Shown in pieces: positions 7,941 through 14,317 of a stretch of 14,733 bases of DNA (the stretch's first letter is position 1; the number at the start of each line of letters is the position of its first letter). The stretch lies in contig JALQWO010000019.1 of NCBI GenBank assembly GCA_023258655.1, positions 1 to 14,733 on the forward strand. The letters are read 5' to 3'. This stretch comes from Bacteroidia bacterium. GTDB lineage: Bacteria; Bacteroidota; Bacteroidia; NS11-12g; UBA955. The notes under the pieces are model-generated. The model did not search any database. It was not told where the DNA came from and saw only the letters and a list, made by a program, of their open reading frames with translations. The translations under genes were made by a program, and so were the position numbers.

Positions 7941-9121
7941 TCCATTCGGCAATCGCTAGCGTTAAATACAATGTTGAATTTTGAGCCTTTGGGGGTGTTC
8001 GCAGTTACCTCGATACTCGCTTTGTGTAGTTGAAGAATTTGTTTCACCAAATACAAACCAAGCCCAGAACCTTGCCTACTCCTTGTCCTTTCATCGCCTA
8101 CACGATAGAACTTCTCAAAAATGAGATTGCGTTCACCCACAGGTATGCCAATCCCCTGGTCGGAAACCGTTACACCAAACACGCCATCGCGGATGAATGA
8201 ATTCACGCTAACATTAACGCAGTTTTCTTCGCTATATTTTATGGAATTTGTAAATAAATTAATAAAAACGATTTTTAACATATGCTCATCACATAAAATT
8301 AAAAAATCTTTTGACTCAACTAAACTATTTTTTAGTTCATCTGCGATGCCGAACTGTCCTTCATCAATTGCTTTGCTGATGACATCGTGAATATTTACCC
8401 ATTTCTCTGTTTTTGTTGGGATTCTATTTTCAAATTGCGTAGCCATTAGCACCCTCTCCATGAGGCCCGACAATCGGTCAATACTCTGTTTTGAAATCTC
8501 CAAAACGCGCTCCTGGTTTTCTTGGTTTTTGTTCCTGATTACCGTTTGTATGGCCAGTTTCGCTGCCGCAATTGGTGTCTTCAGCTCATGGGTTACAGCC
8601 ATCATGAAATTGGTTTTCTGTTGGTTGAATCGGATGATCTTATCCAAATAGTAATACATCAATCCCAGGATAATCAAGGTCAGTAAACCCACAGTGATTC
8701 CCTCTCCGAGCCAGGCGTTTTGTTTGTTTCGCAGTTTGTTTTGTATCTGTTGGGCAGCAATCTCGGGAATGGTGAAAGACAATTCTACCCGCACAGAGTC
8801 TCCATCCATTCGTTCCTGAAATACTTGTGGAGTCATCTTGTAATTATTAGCGCAATTATTCGCAATAATTACGAGGTTATTAAAATCTTTAGTTTTTAAT
8901 TCGTAACTAAAATTTTCTTCTGTAATGATGCCGGTTTTTGCATGTAATTCTGCTTGGAATTTATGATAACAAAGAAGACGCTGATGTTCCAACAATTCCA
9001 TTTGCAAATTGGATTCTGCAACGCTGTATTTCAGTAGTGAAAATGTCCACCAACCCAAAGCCGCAGTCATGTAAACCGCCAAAAAAAGGGCAATCCCAGT
9101 CAGTAGTCGTCTCTGTTTCAT
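7937..9121 (-). CDS. Sensor histidine kinase, membrane-bound
   Basis: A 394-residue sensor kinase that should autophosphorylate on His and pass the phosphate to the adjacent regulator. Two hydrophobic segments (about residues 7-29 and 137-158) bracket a periplasmic sensor region of ~105 residues with no recognised domain; there is no clear HAMP between the second helix and the kinase core. The H-box MMAVTHELKTP places the phospho-acceptor at H178. The ATPase domain has the N-box NLFTNSIKYS (N288, N292), G1 box DQGIGIP (321-327), the F-box region FEKFYR and G2 box GSGLGL (351-356), so all catalytic motifs are present. The sensor region contains C51 and C90, which could form a disulfide. Two patches inside the gene (8221-8340 and 8841-8930) are far richer in A+T than the neighbouring genes. 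The gene precedes the regulator gene with an ATGA overlap. Confidence 0.95.
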   Translation of the reverse strand: MKQRRLLTGIALFLAVYMTAALGWWTFSLLKYSVAESNLQMELLEHQRLLCYHKFQAELHAKTGIITEENFSYELKTKDFNNLVIIANNCANNYKMTPQVFQERMDGDSVRVELSFTIPEIAAQQIQNKLRNKQNAWLGEGITVGLLTLIILGLMYYYLDKIIRFNQQKTNFMMAVTHELKTPIAAAKLAIQTVIRNKNQENQERVLEISKQSIDRLSGLMERVLMATQFENRIPTKTEKWVNIHDVISKAIDEGQFGIADELKNSLVESKDFLILCDEHMLKIVFINLFTNSIKYSEENCVNVSVNSFIRDGVFGVTVSDQGIGIPVGERNLIFEKFYRVGDERTRSRQGSGLGLYLVKQILQLHKASIEVTANTPKGSKFNIVFNASDCRME

Positions 9122-9204
9122 CGAAAGGCAGAATTTTTTGGATTCTCTGAATCAAAGGTCGCAATATTCCATCGAACATTTTAACTTGCTCACAATTAGT
9201 TTTC
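9122..9204. promoter_or_regulatory. Divergent promoter region, histidine kinase / FAD-linked oxidase
   Basis: An 83-bp gap between two divergent starts, so it should hold promoters for the two-component operon (leftward) and the oxidase (rightward). No good TAnnTTTG element is visible on either strand, and no Shine-Dalgarno sequence precedes either ATG. One short inverted repeat, GATTC-TCT-GAATC at 9141-9153, lies 20 bases upstream of the kinase ATG and could be an operator half-site pair or a leader hairpin; a 5-bp arm is easily produced by chance. The regulatory role is inferred from gene orientation only. Confidence 0.45.
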
Positions 9205-10602
9205 ATGCAACACACAAGCATATTCGATTCGATTCGGCAGTTAGCCAATGAGTTAAAGGAGGTTACATTTTTATTCAATGCCGATGAAATGGCAGAATAT
9301 GGTTCAGATTACACGGAGGATTTGTATTTCCCACCTACGGCTGTCTGTTTTCCAAACTCCACCCATGATGTTTCTTTCATCATGCGTTATTGCAATCAAT
9401 TAGGAATCCCTGTGTTTACCCGAGGAGCTGGAACGGGACTCTCAGGGGCATGTTTGCCTGTATCGGAGGGACTTGTATTAAGCACGAAAAAACTCAATCG
9501 CATCGTGTCTATAGATACCCAAAATTTAACGGCAACAGTGCAAACAGGAGTAATCAATGCCCAATTGAAAGCCGCTGTGGAAGAGGAGGGTTTATATTAT
9601 CCCCCAGATCCAGCCTCCCAAGGTAGTTGTAGCATTGGCGGTAATTTGGCGCATGGGGCAGGAGGACCTCGTGCAGTGAAATACGGAATCACGCGCGATT
9701 ATGTCTTGAATTTGGAAGTTGTATTGCCCAATGGCGATGTTATTTGGACAGGTGCAGATACATTAAAGAACTCCACTGGCTTTTCTCTAACCCATTTGAT
9801 GGTGGGATCTGAAGGGATGTTGGGCGTTATTACGCAAGCCGTTTTGAAACTCATTCCCAAACCCACGCAAGAACTTTTGCTGGTTGCGGCTTTTGCAGAC
9901 CTGTCCGATTGTGCCCGCGCCGTAAACGCTGTTTTGTTGTCGAAATATAAGCCTTGTGCCATTGAACTCATGGAAAAATCTGGGGTGGAGATTTCCATGG
10001 AGGCCACCCAAACATCATTTCCAACCCATCCACAAGCAGAGGCTTATTTGCTATTTGCCTTCGATGGATTCGATGGAGATGACCTATTCTCCCAAGCAGA
10101 AGGGATTTTTGAACTCTTGGATGCTCACAATGCCTTGGATATCCTTCCATCCCCAAAAGCGGATACATCTGCTGCATGGTGGAAAGTGCGCCGAGCCATC
10201 GGTGAAACGGTGAAACAGGTATCGCCATACAAGGAAGAAGATACGGTCGTTCCGAGATCTGCCATGCCAGGCCTACTGCAGAAAGTCAAAGAAATTGGAA
10301 ATCAATACGGGTTTCAATCGGTTTGTTATGGTCATGCTGGCGATGGGAATTTACACGTCAATATTCTCAAGAACGACCTGTCAGACCAATACTGGCACGA
10401 AGAAATTCCCAAAGCGATCGTGGAAATTTTTACTTATTGCAAGTCCGTCGGAGGTACCATTAGCGGTGAGCACGGAATTGGCTTGGTTCAATCTCCATAC
10501 TTGCCCATTGTGATGAACGACACGCATTATCAACTCTTTCGGGGAATCAAAGAGACCTTCGATCCCAAAGGGATTTTGAATCCGGGGAAATGGTTGGGTT
10601 AG
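9205..10602 (+). CDS. FAD-linked oxidase, GlcD / D-lactate dehydrogenase type
   Basis: A 465-residue flavoprotein of the GlcD/DLD class, which oxidises D-2-hydroxy acids such as glycolate or D-lactate to the 2-keto acid and passes electrons to a membrane acceptor or partner. The N-terminal FAD-binding PCMH-type domain shows RGAGTGLSG (residues 73-81) and the glycine-rich GNLAHGAGGPRAVKYG. The C-terminal FAD-oxidase cap has HAGDGNLH (377-384), whose histidines bind the metal in characterised relatives, then GEHGIG (421-426) and the closing DPKGILNPGK. The length is typical of the subunit without a fused Fe-S domain. No GlcE- or GlcF-like gene is adjacent, so it either acts alone or has its partners elsewhere. 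ATG 9205 is the first good start. The exact substrate cannot be read from sequence. Its TAG overlaps the stop of the convergent ABM gene. Confidence 0.9.
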   Translation: MQHTSIFDSIRQLANELKEVTFLFNADEMAEYGSDYTEDLYFPPTAVCFPNSTHDVSFIMRYCNQLGIPVFTRGAGTGLSGACLPVSEGLVLSTKKLNRIVSIDTQNLTATVQTGVINAQLKAAVEEEGLYYPPDPASQGSCSIGGNLAHGAGGPRAVKYGITRDYVLNLEVVLPNGDVIWTGADTLKNSTGFSLTHLMVGSEGMLGVITQAVLKLIPKPTQELLLVAAFADLSDCARAVNAVLLSKYKPCAIELMEKSGVEISMEATQTSFPTHPQAEAYLLFAFDGFDGDDLFSQAEGIFELLDAHNALDILPSPKADTSAAWWKVRRAIGETVKQVSPYKEEDTVVPRSAMPGLLQKVKEIGNQYGFQSVCYGHAGDGNLHVNILKNDLSDQYWHEEIPKAIVEIFTYCKSVGGTISGEHGIGLVQSPYLPIVMNDTHYQLFRGIKETFDPKGILNPGKWLG

Positions 10603-10901
10603 AAATCGTTCAAATCTCGAATGACTTCGGTTGAAAAAGCGATCGGCTTTTCAGAAAACAACACTTTTGTTTTTGCCCAAGTTTTGTCAAAAAGTTCAGA
10701 GTGTCTATAGGCATTCAAGGCATCTTCATTTTCCCATAAGCTATAGGTCGATAACTGATGCGGTTTTTCTGTCGTCTGCAATAATTTCAATCCAAGACAT
10801 CCTGGGAATGACCGAATGTGTGTTTTGGAGTTGTCAAATACCTCCAGGAATTCATCAACCTTATCGGCCTGAAATGTCATTATCACAATGCGATTGATCA
10901 T
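10599..10901 (-). CDS. Small ABM-fold protein (putative quinol monooxygenase-like)
   Basis: A 100-residue protein with the features of the antibiotic biosynthesis monooxygenase (ABM, dimeric alpha/beta barrel) fold: an opening beta strand MINRIVIMTF, a helix VDEFLEVFDNSKTHIRSFPGC, the strand GLKLLQTTEKPHQLSTYSLWEN, and a helix with the ABM-like pattern ALNAYRHSELFDKTW. Characterised relatives include YgiN-type quinol monooxygenases and haem-degrading enzymes, but most members have no known substrate and act without a cofactor. I infer only the fold. The ATG overlaps the stop of the SAM-HAT-like gene (ATGA, 10898-10901), so the two proteins are made from one message and may share a process. 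The TAA stop overlaps the convergent oxidase stop. Confidence 0.8.
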   Translation of the reverse strand: MINRIVIMTFQADKVDEFLEVFDNSKTHIRSFPGCLGLKLLQTTEKPHQLSTYSLWENEDALNAYRHSELFDKTWAKTKVLFSEKPIAFSTEVIRDLNDF

Positions 10902-11689
10902 TCTTTGAATTGTAATACCACCGGTTTGTCCTCATTCAACGAAAGGTATTGCGCTGCCGAACCGGCATTTACCGCTATTTGCAGGATATCACCGTGCCCA
11001 AACATGCATAGTTCCATGCCCTCGGGGACATCGTTATAAGAACGACTGAGGTGGTTTATTTCCATGTTGCTGTTTAATAACAATCTGAAAGCCCTGCCTT
11101 GACCCACTTCGTCAAACGTTTTTCTGTTGATGTTCAAATAGGCATTCCCGTAGTAATCATTGTAAATCACCGTCAAACGCATCATTCCATTGGAAAGCGT
11201 GGGCTGGGGTGGGGACGAACGAATCATCATTTCTTTTATGGGGAAACCCGCGGTCTCAATATCCATTTCGGCATCAAGCAAACGCTTCAAAGCAGGGATA
11301 TAAACCTCTTTCAGCGGGTCAAAAATATTGATGTTGTCCAAGGGTGTGATGTTGTAATAAACAATGTCTTCCTCCCCAAAATACAACGGGAGCAATCCGG
11401 AATCAGGTCCCATGAAAAATTTGCCGCCGTGTTTTGTAATCACAAAGCGGTTGGGGAGTTTGCTCATGGTGCCAAACCGACAGATATGCACAGTTCCCTC
11501 GGGAAATTCATTCAAGACCAGCTGCAAAAACACGCTTTGTCCCAAAATATGTCCTTTTTTGAAAGGTTGAGGGGTAATCAGTGTCTTTATGTTTGGGAAT
11601 TCCGTGGCCATGCGCGCCATCGCGACCGTATAATCCGGCGATTCTACCCGAAAATCGCAGATTAAATGCACGAGAGGATGATGTTGCAT
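10898..11689 (-). CDS. SAM hydroxide adenosyltransferase (SAM hydrolase / DUF62)-like protein, divergent
   Basis: A 263-residue protein related to the DUF62 family, whose studied members split S-adenosylmethionine into adenosine and methionine with hydroxide as nucleophile and are relatives of fluorinase and chlorinase. Support: an N-terminal strand with a conserved Asp (HLICDF, D12), the FPEGTVH strand at 62-68, FFMGPDSGLL (canonical PDNG becomes PDSG at 95-98), and the C-terminal domain with NDYYGNAYLNI (177-187, compare canonical D.FGN..TNI) and LQIAVNAGSAAQYL. The canonical strand reads VDPG or VDS..T after GTVH; here it is ICRFGTMSKLPNR, with Gly73 at the Asp position, and no His appears in the following linker where family members often place one. 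Arg81 may be retained. So binding of an adenosyl compound is plausible, but SAM hydrolysis is doubtful. The gene is coupled to the ABM gene downstream. Confidence 0.8.
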   Translation of the reverse strand: MQHHPLVHLICDFRVESPDYTVAMARMATEFPNIKTLITPQPFKKGHILGQSVFLQLVLNEFPEGTVHICRFGTMSKLPNRFVITKHGGKFFMGPDSGLLPLYFGEEDIVYYNITPLDNINIFDPLKEVYIPALKRLLDAEMDIETAGFPIKEMMIRSSPPQPTLSNGMMRLTVIYNDYYGNAYLNINRKTFDEVGQGRAFRLLLNSNMEINHLSRSYNDVPEGMELCMFGHGDILQIAVNAGSAAQYLSLNEDKPVVLQFKE

Positions 11690-11788
11690 GGGGCTATTTT
11701 GATTGAAATTCAGTGCATTCCATGATCATCAATATGAACATGGGTTCATTGCAAATATATTCAATGTGCGTCCCAATAATGGGATAAA
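11690..11788. promoter_or_regulatory. Leader and promoter region of the SAM-HAT-like / ABM operon
   Basis: The gap between the lipoprotein stop and the leftward SAM-HAT-like start. On the minus strand TATATTTG (plus-strand 11752-11759) fits the Bacteroidota -7 consensus TAnnTTTG exactly, 63 bases before the ATG; no TTG lies at the expected -33 distance. Just downstream are the inverted repeat TGAAC-ATGG-GTTCA (11735-11748), about where transcription would begin, and the 8-bp palindrome ATGATCAT (11722-11729). A third inverted repeat, TCCCA-ATAA-TGGGA, lies upstream at 11771-11784. These arms are short, but their number in under 100 bp is notable. The promoter call rests on the -7 match only. 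Confidence 0.4.
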
Positions 11789-11806
11789 TTTCTCGAATTC
11801 GAGAAA
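11789..11806 (-). terminator. Perfect 18-bp palindrome directly after the lipoprotein stop codon
   Basis: TTTCTCGAATTCGAGAAA is a perfect palindrome. It begins on the base right after the TAG stop of the lipoprotein gene. In the minus-strand transcript it could fold to a 7-bp stem with an AATT loop, followed by TTTATCC. That resembles a weak intrinsic terminator or an RNA-stabilising 3' hairpin, though the U-tract is short and the stem is partly A/U. Equally, it could be a protein-binding dyad upstream of the SAM-HAT-like promoter element. I favour a 3'-end role because it abuts the stop. Confidence 0.4.
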
Positions 11807-14068
11807 CTATTTCTTGCAGCAGGCACCACCCACTTTGTCGCCCTTCAACGGCGTTTTCTTTCTCTCCATCACTTTGCCAATTTTATCGCCTTCAATGATG
11901 CGATAGCATCGGTCCACGGACAAATTGGAAATTACCTCTTTTTTCTGGGGATTTCCACCCCACCAAATTTCCACAGATTCAATGTTTGGGAAATTACCCA
12001 AACCGGCTTCTACTTGGAGACTGCTTGCGCCAAAAGATCCGCCACTTCCAACGGTTAAATGGAATTGCTGGGTCTTGTTTCCGTCTTTGCATCGAATGAT
12101 GATCCTCGAATTTTGGGCGTCACGTGCAACCGATTTACCTTGTAATACCAATGTGATCCAATGATTGCCATGATTGGGGTTTGCAAACAAGGCATTGTGG
12201 GCATTGTCTCCTTCCACGGCTCCGCCCAATGTTGTATAAATGTCTTGGTCTCCGTCATTGTCCAAATCGCCAAAGGCAATACCATGTCCTTTCTGTAAAT
12301 GCCCAATACCTGAACCATGTGTAATTTCCGCAAAACGAGTCCCACCCATGTTTTTAAATACCCGATTGGGAACCAACGAGTTAAATTCAAATGCTCCAGT
12401 TCCCGTATAAATATCCAGCCAACCATCGTTGTCTAGGTCGCCAAAATTGAATCCCATGGCAAAAATCATTTTGTTCAAACCCGCATCTACTGTCACGTCT
12501 GTAAATGTTTCGTCACCGTTGTTTCGATACAATTTGGCCCGCTCTGTACCGCTATTTTTTCCCAGCATTTCCATGGCGGCTTCTTCACCCACGACAGAGA
12601 GTTTTTCTGTGGGGAAGGAGGTGCAGAAAATATCCTCAAACCCGTCATTGTTGTAGTCAAACACCAAAGCAGGGAAGGTTCGGAACGGTTTTGTTACACC
12701 CGCTTTCGCCGCGATGTTTTCAAAGTTGATTTTGCCATTGGAACCCTTACCGCGGTTCATGAACAATTTATTGTCTTGGTTTAAACAAGCGACATATAAA
12801 TCTTGCCAACCATCGTTGTTGAAATCTGCAAACACAGCCGCCTTCGCATAGCCAAAATTGCCTTCTAAACCCCAATCTCTGGCCACATTTCTGAAAGTTT
12901 CATTGCCATTGTTGATGTATAATTCACAAGGGAATTGGTTTTGATCATTGTTTTCATTGGCGATAAAGACATCCAACAATCCGTCGTTATTCACATCTGC
13001 CCATGAGGCAGTTTCTGTAGGATAGGCATTGCCCATACCTGCCGAGAAAGTGATATCGCTAAATGTGCCATCGCCATTGTTTCTCAATAAACTATTGGGC
13101 CATTCTCCACCTTTGTCGAGCCAAGCACCACGAAGAACCAAAATATCGACAAAGCCATCGTTGTTGAAGTCTGCTTGCTTGGCATTTAATCCACCGCTGA
13201 TGCCAGTCAACATGGCTTTTGCTGTTTCGTCAGTGTAACCACCCTTGGTATCGGACATGAATAAATTGGGATCATCAAATAATCCATAAGATGAACAGAA
13301 AATATCCATGAAGCCATCATTGTTGAAATCTTCGATGATCGCTGCACCGGCCAGGCCATTGACATCTACGCCCAACTCGATGGCCAAATTTTCTAATGGC
13401 ACAAATCCGGAGACCTTTTCGTCCAACGAGGCGAAATCAATATAATGTTCCTTGGGTACCTCAGCAGGGTACTTACCCAATGTCATGTAGGCGATGTTCA
13501 TCAACCATTTGCTCTGGTAATCGTTTGGGTATTTCCGTAAAATTTGTGTGTAGAATTCGATGGCTGTGAGCGATCCCTTGGTGTTTTTGTGAAACGCTTT
13601 GGGCTTCAATGGTACAATGCAACTGGCCGAGTTGTGATTGGCAATACAGTTGTCGTTTTCTCCCATTCTCAAATACGCAACCGCCAGTAAGTCGAAGACT
13701 TTCTTGAAATTGGGATCGGAAAGTGCCGCTTCTCCTCCGCCGGGGTATTTGTTCACCATAGCAGTGGCTGTTTTGATGCATTCATCCACGTTGCCGGCAT
13801 TCAAGAGTTCGAAGCAATATTTGGTTTCCCAATTGATAATATCCACCGGATTGGTATAAGAATGAGATTTTTCAAGCATTTGTGCAGCACGTCTTCCACT
13901 CAGGTAGTAATTGGTGTTGGGGTCGGCTATGCTGTTTAAACTATCCAAGACTTTTACCATCAATCGATTCCCATCGAAACGAGGGTCATCGCTAGGATCT
14001 GTGCTGTTTTGGCATGCGAATGTAAAAAGGGAAAAAGTGGTAATTAGGGTAATATTTCTAAAACGCAT
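11807..14068 (-). CDS. CRTAC1-type lipoprotein: FG-GAP/VCBS repeats with C-terminal ASPIC/UnbV domain
   Basis: A 753-residue predicted outer-membrane or surface lipoprotein. ATG 14068 gives a short basic, hydrophobic signal peptide ending TFAC (Cys19, a non-ideal lipobox with Thr at -3), then an Asp/Ser-rich linker; starting upstream at 14131 would bury this signal. Residues ~50-220 look helical and TPR-like (AIEFYTQILRKYP, AYMTLGKYP). Seven Asp-rich calcium-binding loops of the form D.NNDG..D begin near residues 247, 300, 358, 415, 471, 544 and 601, predicting a beta-propeller of the integrin-alpha type. From ~645 an ASPIC/UnbV domain follows (NHWITLVLQG, GSGGSFGASSLQVEAGLG, VEIWWGG). The final residues GGACCKK are an unusual Lys-rich tail with two adjacent cysteines. 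Such proteins are common in marine and environmental Bacteroidota, with roles in adhesion or ligand binding assumed rather than proven. It appears to be a single-gene unit. Confidence 0.92.
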   Translation of the reverse strand: MRFRNITLITTFSLFTFACQNSTDPSDDPRFDGNRLMVKVLDSLNSIADPNTNYYLSGRRAAQMLEKSHSYTNPVDIINWETKYCFELLNAGNVDECIKTATAMVNKYPGGGEAALSDPNFKKVFDLLAVAYLRMGENDNCIANHNSASCIVPLKPKAFHKNTKGSLTAIEFYTQILRKYPNDYQSKWLMNIAYMTLGKYPAEVPKEHYIDFASLDEKVSGFVPLENLAIELGVDVNGLAGAAIIEDFNNDGFMDIFCSSYGLFDDPNLFMSDTKGGYTDETAKAMLTGISGGLNAKQADFNNDGFVDILVLRGAWLDKGGEWPNSLLRNNGDGTFSDITFSAGMGNAYPTETASWADVNNDGLLDVFIANENNDQNQFPCELYINNGNETFRNVARDWGLEGNFGYAKAAVFADFNNDGWQDLYVACLNQDNKLFMNRGKGSNGKINFENIAAKAGVTKPFRTFPALVFDYNNDGFEDIFCTSFPTEKLSVVGEEAAMEMLGKNSGTERAKLYRNNGDETFTDVTVDAGLNKMIFAMGFNFGDLDNDGWLDIYTGTGAFEFNSLVPNRVFKNMGGTRFAEITHGSGIGHLQKGHGIAFGDLDNDGDQDIYTTLGGAVEGDNAHNALFANPNHGNHWITLVLQGKSVARDAQNSRIIIRCKDGNKTQQFHLTVGSGGSFGASSLQVEAGLGNFPNIESVEIWWGGNPQKKEVISNLSVDRCYRIIEGDKIGKVMERKKTPLKGDKVGGACCKK
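12238..13330 (-). repeat. Tandem VCBS/FG-GAP coding repeats (seven Ca-binding loops)
   Basis: Within the lipoprotein gene, seven D.(N/D)NDG..D loops recur at spacings of 53, 58, 57, 56, 73 and 57 codons. The similarity reaches the DNA level: on the plus strand CCATCGTTGTTGAA occurs at two of the loops (near 12810 and 13155) followed by (A/G)TCTGC, with a near copy at about 13314. Regular spacing of ~57 codons fits one propeller blade per loop; the longer 73-codon interval between loops five and six holds an inserted segment. These repeats are potential sites for slippage or recombination. Confidence 0.85.
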
Positions 14069-14317
14069 TTTGATGGGATGTTCTCGCGTGAGTAACGAAA
14101 CGAGCAATAAAATATTGGCGAATGAAGCCAACTGACTGTTCGATTTGTTAAAAAATTACATTGTTCAAACAAATGTCGTTGTGGGATCCACAAGAAGGCT
14201 CCTTGAATGCAACTGACTATCGTGGAAAATATGGTGAAAAAATGGGGGCAACTGATGGGTTGAGCATACGACAATCCCCATCAATTTCAGTTAGGTTTGT
14301 GTACAAATCAAAAGCAC
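14069..14317. promoter_or_regulatory. Divergent regulatory region, lipoprotein / phoH
   Basis: A 249-bp gap between divergent starts, more A+T-rich than the genes and without a convincing coding frame. It holds three copies of CAACTGA on the plus strand (14129-14135, 14210-14216, 14249-14255) and one inverted copy of the core, TCAGTT (14287-14292). A hairpin can form from GATGGG-TTG (14254-14262) and CAA-TC-CCCATC (14272-14282), nine pairs with a 2-nt bulge and a 9-nt loop. For the lipoprotein direction TAATTTTT fits the -7 consensus at 7 of 8 positions, but no -33 is evident. That promoters for both genes lie here is inferred from orientation. Confidence 0.5.
14292..14299 (+). promoter_or_regulatory. 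Candidate Bacteroidota -7 promoter element for phoH
   Basis: TAGGTTTG is an exact match to the TAnnTTTG -7 consensus, 18 bases before the phoH TTG start. Transcription would begin near 14306, giving a leader of only about a dozen bases. No TTG lies at the -33 distance; the nearest upstream one (14260-14262) is too far. The inverted repeat arms at 14250-14292 end exactly at this element, so a protein bound there could block the promoter. Confidence 0.35.

Noticed and set aside
9255..9263. AAAGGAGGT, a perfect Shine-Dalgarno-like sequence inside the oxidase gene
   Set aside because: The next in-frame ATG (9289) is about 26 bases away, too far, and starting there would drop the normal N-terminus. 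Probably a coding coincidence (LKEV).
11099..11665. A 188-codon plus-strand ORF antisense to the SAM-HAT-like gene
   Set aside because: The minus-strand frame carries recognisable family motifs across this whole stretch, and the plus-strand product resembles nothing.
12236..13333. A possible CRISPR-like or satellite array suggested by repeated CCATCGTTGTTGAA motifs
   Set aside because: The repeats keep codon phase and encode the calcium-binding loops of VCBS repeats; the intervals between them are coding sequence, not spacers.
14069..14131. An upstream start adding 21 residues to the lipoprotein
   Set aside because: The longer form would place a second hydrophobic stretch before the signal peptide; ATG 14068 gives a clean lipoprotein signal with Cys19.
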